DNA from: Magicicada septendecula
Lineage: Eukaryota; Arthropoda; Insecta; Hemiptera; Cicadidae
Assembly: GCA_034769895.1 (NCBI GenBank)
Contig: CM068367.1
Span: forward strand, 348,091,611-348,155,610
Reading direction: 5' to 3'
DNA length: 64,000 bases
Shown here piece after piece: positions 38,461 to 49,705 of this stretch. Positions within the stretch are counted from its first letter, which is position 1, and each line of letters starts with the position of its first letter. The translations under genes were made by a program, and so were the position numbers. Below the pieces are notes generated by a model that was given only the letters and a program-made list of their open reading frames with translations, had not been told where the DNA came from and made no database searches.

Positions 38461-38964
38461 TTCCTCAGCTTAGCCATATACAGAGTGATTCAAAATTGCA
38501 ATCTCTCTGGACCTGATTCTATAGCTAAAAATAAGAAAAAAAGTTCATATAAACATAGGTCCGAAAACGGCTCGTTAGCGAGTTACAGCTCGCGAACCAG
38601 TTCGCCCTGATTTCTGCTCCCACGGTAAAATGACGCCATACTGAAATTCGTTGGGTATAAAGTGAAGAGTAAATTTAGTGGTTTCTTATGGTTTTTGATC
38701 TGAGAAATTGAAAAAAAGAGGTCTCAGAGCTCTATCTCAATTAGTTTATAAGAAAAACTGTTTAAAACACAAACAGTTGGAGTCGAAAAACAAACATTTT
38801 TAGATTTGGGATAAAATAACTTCATTAATTTGCGAATAAACGAATAAAAATTTATAACTAACTTTGTAGAGAATTTAATTGTGAGAAAATTTATGTGTAT
38901 AATGTTTACTAAAAATAAGTACAAATTTGAGAAAGTCGACTTCGTTAAAAACAAAACAGACCAA

Positions 38965-39345
38965 AATGAGCCAGAAGTGTTACAATTTACAAGAAATGGC
39001 ATTGTAAACTTTCGAAACACCTACACTTGGGCAGACAAAAACCCACGAGACTGCTACAAGACATGACCAACATACTTTTTCATTTAATGTGTGATGCGGT
39101 CTTCTTGGTGACAATCTCTTAGGCCCTTTCTTCTTACCACCAAGGCTTAATGGAAGACGATACTTATATTTTTTGCAAATGAACTCTGATCTTATGGAAT
39201 TCTTGGAAGATATTCCACTTGCAGATAGAGTGCAGATGTGGATTTTGATTGATGGTGCATCTGCTCACTACTGTCGTTATTTGATGAAGCATTTAAATAA
39301 TAGCCTACATTCGGTAAGCGATGGCCACCTCGTTTTTCTCTAGAA
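38965..39345 (+). pseudogene. Transposase remnant, left arm of foldback
   Basis: The plus-strand frame contains FTRNGIVNFRNTYTWADKNP, then after one disruption FSFNVWCGVLGDNLLGPFFL, PPRLNGRRYLYFLQ, EFLEDIPLADRVQMW and DGASAHYCRYLMKHL. This order is typical of the widespread arthropod transposase with the 'VWxGIxGDxLIGPxFLPxRLNG' and 'DGAxAHY' blocks, in the DDE/D (IS630-Tc1-mariner-like) superfamily; the D of DGA is expected to be catalytic. The segment downstream of NSLHSVSDGH is deleted and replaced, so the third acidic residue and the C-terminus are lost in this arm. Confidence 0.7.
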
Positions 39346-39496
39346 AAGTGTTACATTTTTAAACAGAACAAAGGTTTTCGTAAACGTTTTCACAACAAAT
39401 GTAACTGTAAACAAATTGAAAACTTATATTATTGTATACTTCCTTCAAATTATTAAATATCAAAATTGTTAAATTGATAAAGCTGTAAACGTTCGT

Positions 39497-39880
39497 TCAA
39501 AGCAGTTGTTCAATGTGGCCATTTTGTTGAATGCAGAATTCAGCTCGGCAAATCCATGCTAGCCAGGCACGTTTTATAGCATCAGGATTATTCTTAGCAG
39601 TAGCTTCCGTATTCTATTATGGGTGTCTCAGTTCTTCTTGTGTGCCAATACGAGCGGAATAAACTAACGACTTCATCCAACCACAAAGGAAAAAGTCTGC
39701 TGGCGTGAGATCAGCAGATCGAGGTGGACATTTTACTGGTCCGTTTCGACCAATCCATCGCTTACCGAATGTAGGTTGGTCATGTCTTATAGCAGTCTCG
39801 TGGGTTTTCGTCTGCCCAAGTGTAGGTGTTTCGAAAGTTTGCTATGCCATTTCTTGTAAATTGTAACACTTCTGGCTCCT
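39497..39880 (-). pseudogene. Transposase remnant, right arm of foldback
   Basis: On the minus strand a C-terminal part is readable: RWIGRNGPVKCPP, then AD-type sequence followed by a WGWMKS-like block, ending in KMATLNN. It matches the region 'RWIGRGGPVxWPPRSPDLTPxDFFLWG' of the same family. Upstream, the frame joins directly from the KNPRDCYKT region, so the catalytic segment present in the left arm is missing. Between them the two arms carry nearly the whole gene, but in opposite orientations and with several breaks. Confidence 0.65.
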
Positions 39881-40371
39881 TTTGCTCTGTTTTGTTTTTA
39901 ATTGAAGTCGAATTTCTCAAATTTGTACTTATTTTTAGTAGACATTATACACATCAATTTTCTCACAATTAAATTCTCTACAAAGTTAGTTAGAAATTTG
40001 TATTTATTTATTGGCAAATTAACGAAGTTATTTTATCCCAAATCTAAAAATGTTTGTTTTTCGACTCCAATGTTTGTGTTTTACACAGTTTTTCTTAGAA
40101 ACTAATTAAAAAGGAGCTTTGGGACCGCCTTTTTTCAATTTTTTCAGCCAAAAACCTTGAGAAACCACCAAATTTACTCTTCACTTTATACCCCACGGAT
40201 TTCAGTATGGCATCATTTTACCGTGGAAGCAGAAATCAGGGCGAACTGGTTCGCGAGCCGTAACTCGCTAACGAACCGTTTTCGGACCTATGTTTATATG
40301 AACTTTTTTTTTCTTATTTTTAGCTATAGAATCAGGTCCCGAGAGATTGCCGTGCAATTTTGAATCACCCT

Positions 40372-40861
40372 ATATATAGTATATATTGCAATGAGACAAA
40401 CATTTCACATTATGCTTGAATATATATGTATTTACAATAAGCGTTAGTTGGTGTCACGTGCAAAGGATTGTTATTAGCTTAAGTACTCCATATTAACGTA
40501 GTTTAAGGCGATAATAAATAATAAAAAACAGCAGTGCAATGTAGCGTGAAAGTGAATAACTGTTGTGCGCGTAACAAAGTGTGCGAAAATACAATTAATA
40601 GACAGACTATATGTCATTTATATTAGTGTACGCGTACAAATTGGACTAACAATTAATGTCTTAATTATTTTAATACTAAGTAAATTTTAAAAGCATTTAT
40701 TCAACTGAAAAAAATTATTAGTTATGTAAGCACATGGAATTGAAAACATGTGGTTTGGAAAGGTCTAGAAACTGGAAGTTCATGTCCACCAACACGTGGC
40801 CGTTTTTCTAGTAAAATATAGAACTTTTGAACTTGTAAAAATGACACCATGTCCGTAAATC
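40372..40861. other. Unassigned AT-rich DNA
   Basis: Sequence between the foldback and a TATA-box-bearing segment. Nothing recognisable is present. Confidence 0.5.
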
Positions 40862-41180
40862 TATAAAAGCATGCGTGAGCCGTTAGTTTATTCTTTCACA
40901 GTCTTTTATATGGCAGTCTCTTATAGTATCTAATAAGGAGTTTTCGTAATCTCTGGGAGTCGGAGTGTATCGTCGAGGGAATGACTGAATCAGGCTACAA
41001 AGTCAGGCACGGCATTGGAAATCTTCAACGACCGATGGTTGTCAACGAAGACTGAACAGGCGCGACTTGGACGGACAAAACTTCCAAGAGGAACCCTGAG
41101 ATCGACATCCCAGCTTAAGAGAACAACGTCCGTTGTGAAAGCTAGAAAAGACTCGCGAAATCCTCCGGACCGATCCAAAT
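40862..41180 (+). promoter_or_regulatory. Possible core promoter / LTR-like segment
   Basis: TATAAAAG at 40,862-40,869 is followed about 27 bp later by GTTAGTTTATTCTTTCACAG, similar to the GTTAGTTTACTTCGG start region of the Gypsy LTR at 47.89 kb. Downstream sequence to 41,180 is GC-richer than its surroundings and ends in AAATAAACC. This could be part of an unrecognised LTR or a host first exon. The 62-aa minus-strand frame here has no recognisable domain. Confidence 0.3.
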
Positions 41181-43690
41181 AAACCTCGGCAAATTCAAAA
41201 AAGTGGAATTATAAAACAATTAACGACTCTTTTAATTGCCAACTATTACATATTTCAAATTTATATATATATACATATATTTTCGAATTCATAGTTTTTA
41301 CATATAGCTGTATAACTGTACATCTTTTATATAAGAAAAGAAAAAACCAATAACCAATTAATTCACCCAATCAAATTTTTTTTCTGCAAGTGCAGTCAGC
41401 TGCAAACCTGTTATCTTGCAATATATTATAGTCTGATATGATTTATTACATATCAGACTTTAACATTGCATCCAAATTTAAATAACGTATGGTTAACGTC
41501 GTTCAACTGTCTTGTGATTAGTACTTTTCATAAGTTGGTGATTTGTGCTATATTTCCATATTAAATACTTCAGTATATAATGTATATAGTGCAACGTATA
41601 GTGTATAGGAGATACGTTCTAATAGGTAGCCTATATTTAAACATTATTATTTCAGTCGTGTATTCTCCTGAGGAAGACATCAGAGGACAACAAGGTTTGA
41701 CACATCTAGCAAAGGGCAAAATCCGACTGACTGGATTACAAGAATTTTTTTTGAAACGCTACAAAAAACACGCACAAATGAATATGTGTGTGTTTGTATA
41801 ATTTAAAGACTTTTTATCTCAGTACCTTTCTATCACTTTCTCTGTTTCTCTAATCACCCGTCAGTCAATCGCTATCTCTCTGTATCGACTTCTTTACTGT
41901 TCTTTATTGCTTTGGAGTTAACAACCTATAGATTCACGTTTGCAAGCCGATAAAATAACAGTCCGTGAAATAGTGATAAATAAAAATGGTCATTGCAATT
42001 TGCGATTACATTCGAACTAACGATTGTTGTTGTTATCATAGTACAAAGATAACGACAATAATATTTTGTGAAATCGTTTTCATGTCCCAAAGCTATAAAT
42101 TGTTAGTGGCAGCTCTATTATCATTGATAACATCATCATTCACGTGAACAAACAACGCGTACACAACAGACTAAAGTTTACTGTAACGAATGTTTCTGTC
42201 AAACCGTTCTGCTATTGTAAATGATTACGGTTTGTTAGACTAAACACGCGCGCGCGCGCGCGCGCGCATAAATTACTGACAGCATCTTTGCAGATTACAT
42301 TTGTATGATGTAGGTTTTATATTGTTTATAGTAACACTACGTTTATTGTGAATTGTTTTGAACTGCATATTTTAAATTGTTACCTTACTTCCTAATACAG
42401 TATGCATAGGCAAATATTCAATGTATAGGCTTATCATTTTAATGTTGTTATAATAAATTTCTCAGTGGGTGTGTTAATATCTACAGCAATGTAATAATAA
42501 TAATGCGTTTTCGTAACACTAAACTAGTGTACTTTGCTTACATAATTGTTCAGCATACGAGGAAGGCATGGTGGCCAGCACTATGATTTATCTACCCTTT
42601 ATTATCCCAGTAAGTTTACCAAGGGGTCTCTCCTATAGGTCGAGTTTATCTGAACTTTGAAAAAACACACTTTAAACAGCAGTAACTTTGTACAAAAGTT
42701 GAAAATTATTGTACGACTTTAAACATACAGAAATAAATTGTAGAGAAGGTCGTTTCATGTTTACAGGTTTTCGTAGTCCATACGTTTGTGTGACACCTAA
42801 TGAGGACTACTGTGATTACAAAAAATTGCATTACAAACTTGTCGCAAACTTCTCTTAACCTTCAATTATTTTAAATTCAAATTTACTTTTAAATTCAAAT
42901 TCTATGGACTAAAGTAGGTATAAACTCTTCTTAAATTAAAAATTAATTTAAAACATTGTATACGTCGAATTCAGAACCTACTGATGTGCCCAAGTTTTTG
43001 AATAATATGTAAGCATACACGTCATATTAAGCATACGTCATATTTTATTCAGTGCTTATAAAAACACTTAGAATTATATAAAGATTTAAGAGTTTTAAGA
43101 AACTGTAAAGCTGAATTAGTAAATACGTATATAGGGTACTTGATTGTGTGGTATACTGCCTAGTGCTTTTCCTTCTTAACAAAACTCATCGCAGGAAATG
43201 TTTATAATTTGGAAAAGAAGACAAGAGTTGCTTGAAATAATACAAAAAGGAAAGTAACAAAATATCACTTTTTTCGCTGCAGCAAAAAAATTTCAACTTT
43301 GTAAAAGTACAATTAGCAGTATTAGCTTTCGCATACATGAGTACAAATATACGTATTGCGTTTGTTTTCCTAGTTCGTTTGCACGGGAAAGCTGAAACTA
43401 CACATATAATTCAATTACAAAAGCATGTGTACCATTAAGCTGACTGTTTTATTTATTTGCAAAAGAAAACCGTTTCTATGTACCATCATGATATGGTTAT
43501 AGTACTTGTGTGTTTAATATTTGCCTGGAGACTCCCAGTGTTTGTTTATACAGAGGATAAGTTCTGCAGTGACGTCTGTTCTTACTGTGAGCAAACAGGA
43601 TTAGCACAATGCTGAATAAGGCTGTAGCGTGTGTTCCTAAAGCTTAAGATTCAGATATGTGAATAAGTAAATTTATATAAGTATATATAT
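41181..43690. other. Unassigned DNA with (CG)n and one dispersed repeat
   Basis: Holds a (CG)n run at 42,246-42,268 and the second copy of the 21.2-kb dispersed repeat at 42,545-42,680. The 73-aa frame at 41,580 is unrecognised. No gene seen. Confidence 0.5.
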
Positions 43691-43882
43691 TACTTTAATA
43701 TTTATAACTAAATTTACCTCAAGATATACTTTTTTCCTATTAGGAACATGTTTCGAGAGTTCCTGTTCTCTCATCTTCAGCCTTCGCCATCTCTGAAGAT
43801 GAGAGAACAGGAACTCTCGAAACATGTTCCTAATAGAAAAAAAGTATATCTTGAGGTAAATTTAGTTATAAATATTAAAGTA
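43691..43882. mobile_element. Near-perfect 90-bp palindrome, foldback MITE-like
   Basis: Arms 43,691-43,780 and 43,793-43,882 match at 89 of 90 positions by eye, separated by a 12-bp spacer (CCTTCGCCATCT). The outer ends are TACTTTAATATTT and its complement, flanked by TATATAT-rich DNA. Both arms carry the hammerhead-like motif next to the spacer. It has no coding capacity. Confidence 0.9.
43793..43823 (+). other. Hammerhead-like motif, mirrored in both arms
   Basis: CTGAAGA, T, stem GAGAG, loop AACAGGAA, CTCTC, GAAAC. A substitution at the seventh core position (CUGANGA) is tolerated in hammerheads. The mirror copy is at 43,750-43,780 on the minus strand. The stem has five Watson-Crick pairs. 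Confidence 0.35.
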
Positions 43883-44284
43883 TTATATACATCAAGAAAC
43901 GGATTGTAGCAGAAAGTGATTGAAGTATATATAAGTTTATGTTAGTAAGTATATATTTAAATTCAGTATTTTAATTTAATTCTTATGAACCGAAATGTCG
44001 TTAAACTAACTGCCGGCAAAGTTGTGTTTCTTTATACGTTCTTAAAAGAAAAGGGAAAATATAATGTTGTGTCCATAACGTTTCTAGAGTTCGTTCATTT
44101 ACACTATACTAATTTTTAAATAAAATTCGTTTTGTAAAACGCCTGTCTGTCTAAAAGGTCACATAGTCGTTGAAAACGTATTAAACGAAAAACGAATAAG
44201 ATGCAGTGTAACGTCCCAGAGAAAGAACTCATATACGCTATGTAAGCGCCGCTTATAATTTAATAATCGATGGCAAAAGAAAAC

Positions 44285-44862
44285 ATTTTTTCCCATAAAT
44301 CCACCAACTTTTCTGAATCAGTACATCACTGCTAAATTGGGATAAGCAGACCAGCGTTCTGTCTTTTGCGATAAGCCAATAGCCACGTGTATTGATGAAA
44401 AAGGTGCGAAATCTGTGCGTCAGATCAACAGGATACGACAAACAACCTGCATCAGTGAATCAGAAGAGTGTAATTCAATACTGCTTTCTTCAGAAACAGA
44501 TGAAGGTACTAATAAACGCAAATGCTATGTGCTAGTGAAAAACTTATAATATAACAAACTAAACAAAAACTATGATTTGTGTAAGTTTTAAGTAGTTTAA
44601 AATTTTATGATTTTAATATTTCTGTTTTGTGTTTACGAATAAATGGGGATGGTAAGTACACTTTTTCTATTATTTAGTATGAAACACTTTTTCTGCATAG
44701 TCTAATATTCAAACAATGTACATTTTTCTGGGTCCTAATAAATTTGCACAATTATTTCTCATCACAAATATGGATGGTCCATATATACGAATTACATTTT
44801 TTCTGAGAAATATTACTATAAAATAGGGGTTCGCATTATATACGCGAAAATACGGTAATTAA
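44285..44862 (+). pseudogene. Pogo/Tigger-like transposase remnant with 3' end
   Basis: The frame at 44,346-44,440 reads ADQRSVFCDKPIATC followed by IDEKGAKSVR. This matches the conserved 'NADxTPVxFDMP..xTVxEKGAKSV' block of pogo-like (DDE_1, Tc1/mariner superfamily) transposases; the aspartate in ADQ corresponds to the first catalytic D. Upstream SQF-like sequence is frameshifted. At 44,825-44,862 GGGTTCGCATTATATACGCG then AAAATACGGTAATT resembles a pogo/Tigger terminal inverted repeat and would be the right end. I did not find the left end. The element is fragmentary, without the helix-turn-helix region. Confidence 0.45.
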
Positions 44863-45592
44863 CATGCAATACATGTTGTACGTATTGTATCGTAATTAAC
44901 ATACATTTTGTTTGAAGTTAAATGTTTCTTTTTTGAACAAACAGACGAATAATTAATATTTAAAAGTGAAATAAGTAAAGCCGATGGAACATATAGTTTT
45001 CTGAAAGAAACTTTTGATACGAAAAGAAACGCAAAATAAATAAAAGTTGAGGTTCTAAAAAATAGCCGCACTGAGTGCTTAATTGTGGCTGATCCATGTA
45101 GTTGTTGATCTGTGGTTTGCGCTTCAGACACTATAGGTAAATGCATAAATATAGAAATCAACAGAGATGGATCATGTTCGAGACCAAGCGTCAGAGAGTA
45201 AACGTAAAGTATAAATTAAAGTTTGTTTGTTGAAACAAACTACGTTCATTTAAATTAAAGTAAATTGTTCACTGCAAAAAACTGTAAATTTGATCAGTAT
45301 GTAGTGAATTAAACGAAAGAAGGAATTATTAATTTATTATTACTATTAATTATTCAGTACTTAAGGGATTACTATTAATGAAGGAGATATCCGAAATTAT
45401 TTGGTTATATTTTGTTCACCTTTAATCAAGCCACTTTGAACAATAATATCTCCCAGCAGTAATGGAATAATGAAAGAACTGTTATTTAGTGAATTAAACG
45501 AAAGTAGGAATTATTAGTTATTATTATTAATTAATTAATTGATTTATTATTATTATTATTACATATTGTTGTTAATAATATCATTCTTAAAT
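44863..45592. other. Unassigned AT-rich DNA with short direct repeats
   Basis: TAGTGAATTAAACGAAAG followed by AGGAATTATT occurs twice (about 45,304 and 45,487). A TTAATTATTCAGTACTTAAGG block at about 45,347 recurs slightly changed at about 46,190, on the other side of the nested inverted-repeat element. The 100-aa minus frame at 44,859 is unrecognised. Confidence 0.5.
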
Positions 45593-46162
45593 CCTTAAAT
45601 TCGTAGTGACCGTCAATCAATGAATTTTTCGGTGAAGGGTTTGTGAGGATCGGTCAATAATATAACACAAATGTTAACTTATTTGTGTCGACGTTTCTTG
45701 TTGCCTTAAAGAAAACATTTGAAGATGTAAAGAAACTATCTCAACTCCTTCACATATACAATGATACATACATACGCACGCACACACACACCACACACAC
45801 TCACATACACAAACACGTTCACTCAAATGACATTCACTGACGTTCTGTTGTGTTTGACATTTCTTTTGTATTCATAAACATGTCCTGATGATGACAATAC
45901 ACATTGTCGAAACGTCGATACAAATAAGTTAAAATTTGTGTTATATTATTGACCAATCCTCACAAATCCTTCACCGAAAAATATCGTTATTATTATTTTA
46001 ACGATGAAGGGCTTGCAAGGTTAAAAAAGTATAACACAAATTTTAAATTATTTGTGTCAACGTTTCGACAATAAATATTGTCAAAACAATACTTTTTTGA
46101 CTGATACTCGCAAGTCCTTCATCGTTAAAATTTATGGATCGACGGTCACTACGTAATTAAGG
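45593..46162. mobile_element. Nested inverted-repeat element
   Basis: Three inverted repeats are nested or adjacent. Outer arms: 45,593-45,615 against 46,138-46,162 (CGTAGTGACCGTC core). First inner hairpin: 45,624-45,697 against 45,909-45,982, 74 bp each with a few mismatches. Second inner hairpin: 45,996-46,130. Both inner hairpins begin with a GTGAAGG or GATGAAGG block and carry the same ATAACACAAATtTTAA..TTTGTGTC..ACGTTTC series, so they are relatives inserted or duplicated inside one larger unit. No protein is encoded. A CA-rich stretch lies at 45,775-45,815. Confidence 0.8.
45885..45913 (+). other. Hammerhead-like motif with perfect 6-bp stem
   Basis: CTGATGA, T, stem GACAAT, loop ACAC, ATTGTC, GAAAC, followed by GTC. 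All six pairs are Watson-Crick. It is the best-preserved example in the window. The sister hairpin at 45,996-46,130 keeps the stem and GAAAC on the minus strand but has lost CTGATGA. Confidence 0.4.
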
Positions 46163-46199
<37 letters not shown>

Positions 46200-47616
46200 C
46201 AGTATTTAGGGAATTATAATTATTGAAGGAAATAATGCGAGGTATTTCCTCGGAGAAATAAATTTTGCTATGAATTACTAGAACTAAGTCTTCTCACTTC
46301 CAGTCTTTTTTTGTGAAGTTTTGTGATAACGTTCTGTAGGATAAGGAACCTTCTCCCTGAGCGCCTTATTGCTCACCAACAAATCATTTCCTGGCGATCG
46401 ATTATCGTCTAATGACCTACTGTTGCCTAGAAAGCAGCCGTTTTAGTAGCTATCAGTGTTTGTAATTTACATGGAACCAATCTTTGTGTAATCGCCAATA
46501 GGGTAATCTCCTTTCTTCCTCTGCTGAGAATCTTTTTCCTGTGTATTCTCTTGTTTTCCAGGAAACATACGAAAACAACCTTCAGCTTTCGTTGTTGGTA
46601 CTGACGACACTATCCATGGCATATTTATATAATTATTAGGGCATTACTCTGTGTTTATAAATATATTACCAGTACGTTTCACATGTAAGTAGTGTAGTCA
46701 AAATTATTACTATAATTTGCTTTACTGTAGTCATTGACTTACTATAACGTAGTAAACCTACTGTAAGCATTTTCTTAAAATGCCTATTGTAGACATTTTC
46801 TGCAAACCTATTGTAGGCCTATTTTCTTAAAAAATTATTAAATCATTATTGAGATTTACATTTAAAAATTATACACTGACGTTTGCATCTTTATAATGCA
46901 TAAGATTCTTCTACAATATATCTGTTTAATTTCCATAACAAATAACTTTAATGTGTAAAGTCTTAGACCTTCATCTGTCAAGTGCAGTCAGGCCTTCGCA
47001 ATAGTTATGTTTATATAAGCTATTTCAAACATAATTAACAAATCCTAAATTTGCACAATAACAAAGGAAATGTTGCTAGGCATACCCGGGTTTATTTTAA
47101 ACAGTTTCGTTCACTTTAGATTGTAGATGAAGCGAGGCACATTGTTACCTGTACTGTATATTGTTCCTGAAGTATCACCATTTTTGGTGTCTTATTATCT
47201 CTTAAATATCCCATCTCCTTAATACATCTAAATGAAAATAGTAACTGTGAATAACGTAGATTGAAATATTTTTTTCTTACAATCTCAACTGTTCTAATTT
47301 TACTACAACTTGTATTTGGCACATAAATATATTTATTCTTGAAGGTTAGTTAATTAAAATAGTGATTTATGGTTGTTAAAATTTGTGCCAGGAATCACAG
47401 TTATTGCGTGTCTGGTTGTTGGTATGACGGTGTTTAATATGAAAGAAAATCCAAACCAGAGACGATAAAACACAGCAATTATGTTTGACACCTAGCCTAT
47501 ATACTGAATCCAGCAATTTGTATTATTCACAAGCCCATAACAATATGGTGTAATGTAGTTTACAGTGATTCTAAGAAGAAATAAAAAATTCACTAACTTA
47601 TTCAAATTCCCAATTG
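46163..47616. other. (ATT)n and unassigned DNA
   Basis: An (ATT)n run at 46,163-46,193 abuts the inverted-repeat element. From 46,250 to 47,616 no repeat family or gene is recognisable; the 68-aa minus frame at 47,116 lacks features. Confidence 0.5.
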
Positions 47617-48160
47617 TTAAGGTCGTCCACCTAGATCCCCTGGTTAAGTATTACTTTAGAGACGGCTTGCCAATTCGGGACGAACAGGCTTAAGGAGGGG
47701 ACGTACGCAATACGGAACATTCTGGTACTATGGAGAATGTTGTTCTACGCGTTTCTCGCTTAGCCCAGTATGTGCGTGTTTCTCCCAAGGACGTGCGTGT
47801 TTCTGCCAAATATCCTCTATAATTTTCGAGTGCTTGTTAAGGGCGCATATCATGGAACCCTCCAGACTATAAATAGCCAACACCTGAGGCCTGGAAGTTA
47901 GTTTACTTCGGGCGATTACTCAGTGAGTTTCAACTGGCTGTTAGTGAAAAGTGATTATTGTGCGGGACTTTATTATTTGACATTATTATTGCGTGTGGAC
48001 AACTTTAATTTGAATTATTGTACAAGTATAATCTTGTTGAATAACTTGTTGATTACAAACTATTAATTGTGATAATTAAAGCTGGTTTTTAGTGACTTCA
48101 TTGGTGTCTTGTATTTTGTTTCCACTGTACCATACGGCGACCAGTGAGACCGTAGTAACA
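47617..48160 (+). mobile_element. Gypsy 3' end: pol tail plus LTR
   Basis: The frame from 47,617 reads VKVVHLDPLVKYYF and RDGLPIRDEQA, the 'MKVVHLDRL' tail typical of Gypsy pol, then a stop and a purine-rich tract (AAGGAGGGGA). The LTR runs from about 47,702 to GTAGTAACA at 48,160. It has TATAAATA at 47,868-47,875, a TTAGTTT start-like sequence about 30 bp on, and a 3' half matching the 23.6-kb solo LTR. The sequence following the LTR is ATAT, the same 4-mer duplicated at the 23.6-kb insertion. The rest of the element upstream is missing. Confidence 0.85.
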
Positions 48161-49705
48161 ATATCATCCGCATGGCTCAGCCTCACTGCACTACAGAAGT
48201 AGTGTGTTCCTATATTTGTTTATTTTCTTAGAATAACACTTTTGTGTTCTCTGCTTCCCGTTTTTGTTCCAGTGTTTCACATATTTGTTCTCTCTACATT
48301 CTAAATGTTTCTAATTTTTCTCGTTTCGTTCTTCCCTCTTCCGTTTCTTTAGTAACAGAAACAGCGGATTAACTGCTTCTTCGTTAAGCCATTTTCCCAC
48401 TTCACAGTTTGGAACTACGTGACTACAAAATTAAATCTGTAAATAGTTTGAAGTAACAAAGTGAATTGGCTATTGAGCCGCCGTAGCCTTGAAGCTCGGT
48501 TCAGTGATCCAACGCACACATAACTTCATGCTTATGTTACTGTATGATCACGGTAGTTTTTATCGTTACCAGGAAATCAGAACTTAGAAGCATTATACGT
48601 ACCAAGAAATTAAAAAATGTAATTTTATTTATTACGTCTTTCAATTGACGGTGGTTAAGAAAGTTTTTAAGGGTGATATTTTTTTAAGTGGTGATATTTT
48701 GTTACATGTGCAAAAAGTTAAGTGGATTATTTTTTCCAAATAGAATCGAGTTGTGACTTTACCGCTTATCTAGTGTATTTAGTATATTCAGTTTGTACTC
48801 GTGCTAGTGTATGGAACTATTCACATATGTAAACAGGTGTAATTGCATGAGAGAATATACAGACGTAACAGCTTTACACTGCATTTCACTTATGTCTTTC
48901 ACTGCTTTTGTATCACATCCAAACTGTAAACTACAGGAAGGTACACGTGAGTACTCTTCTCTACACAAAAACACAAAATTGAATGAAACCAACAATAAAC
49001 CATTGCATTAAATGATATTCTTTAGAGATGTTACAGCGGTGTCTGTCTACAACGTTAGAGATAAAATGTTTACAAAAACCTTATATCTGTGAGTAAACTA
49101 TTATCGTAGGTAGTCGCTTAATTGTGTATGAAGATGATTAGTATCTCACTGATATTAAAAATCATGTTTGTTGTTAACGCGTATGTGTTGTGGTTCGTGC
49201 GTGTACGTTATGAATAGTTTTATTTGTGAACTGTTGTAATAACAATTACATGGAAACAAGGACTTTGTGATATACCTAATGAATTAATTTGTATTTCTCT
49301 GCGGTTTTTTTAATTGTGTTACGTTCAGATTCTTCTTTTCGTAATATGTTATTGTACTAGTAATATATTGTAAAAAATGTAGTAATAAGGAGCAGTATGG
49401 ACCTACGGTTTTCAGTGAATATTGTAATAAGTTTCGCTCGTCGGTGTTAATTGGTAACAAATCTCGTTTGCGTGTGTGTTTATTTAATCGCACGTTGAAT
49501 GCGTCACTGTGTTATAAACGCTTCGTGTAGCCCGTGTGTCCTTACCTGTCCTTACCTCACTAGTTATTTCTTCCCGATAGGCGCCAAATTATTTTGCAAG
49601 AAAACAATTAAAAGATTCTATCTCAGTTGTTTACGGCACTGTAGTGTTTGATTCGAATTATTCGCCGACTGGCGGGAACTCGAATCTCGCTTGAGTGGGG
49701 GGACG
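48161..49705. other. Unassigned DNA
   Basis: No gene recognised. Overlapping 63-66 aa frames on both strands at 48,804-49,011 are chance. The last 60 bp end in GAGTGGGGGGACG just before TGTTGCCAACA, which could be a polypurine tract and LTR start, but I see no pol homology upstream. Confidence 0.45.

Larger units (their letters stand above)
38481..40371. mobile_element. 1.9-kb foldback made of two facing Tc1/mariner-related copies
   Basis: The left end (CAGAGTGATTCAAAATTGCA from 38,481, after TA) is the inverted repeat of the right end (GCAATTTTGAATCACCCTA, ending about 40,371 before TA). The inverted homology continues for about 590 bp (38,481-39,074 against 39,786-40,371) at roughly 90% identity by eye. 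Both arms contain the same N-terminal transposase part, so two copies face each other. The left arm keeps the catalytic middle; the right arm lacks about 230 bp there but keeps the C-terminus. Neither arm is intact. Confidence 0.8.
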
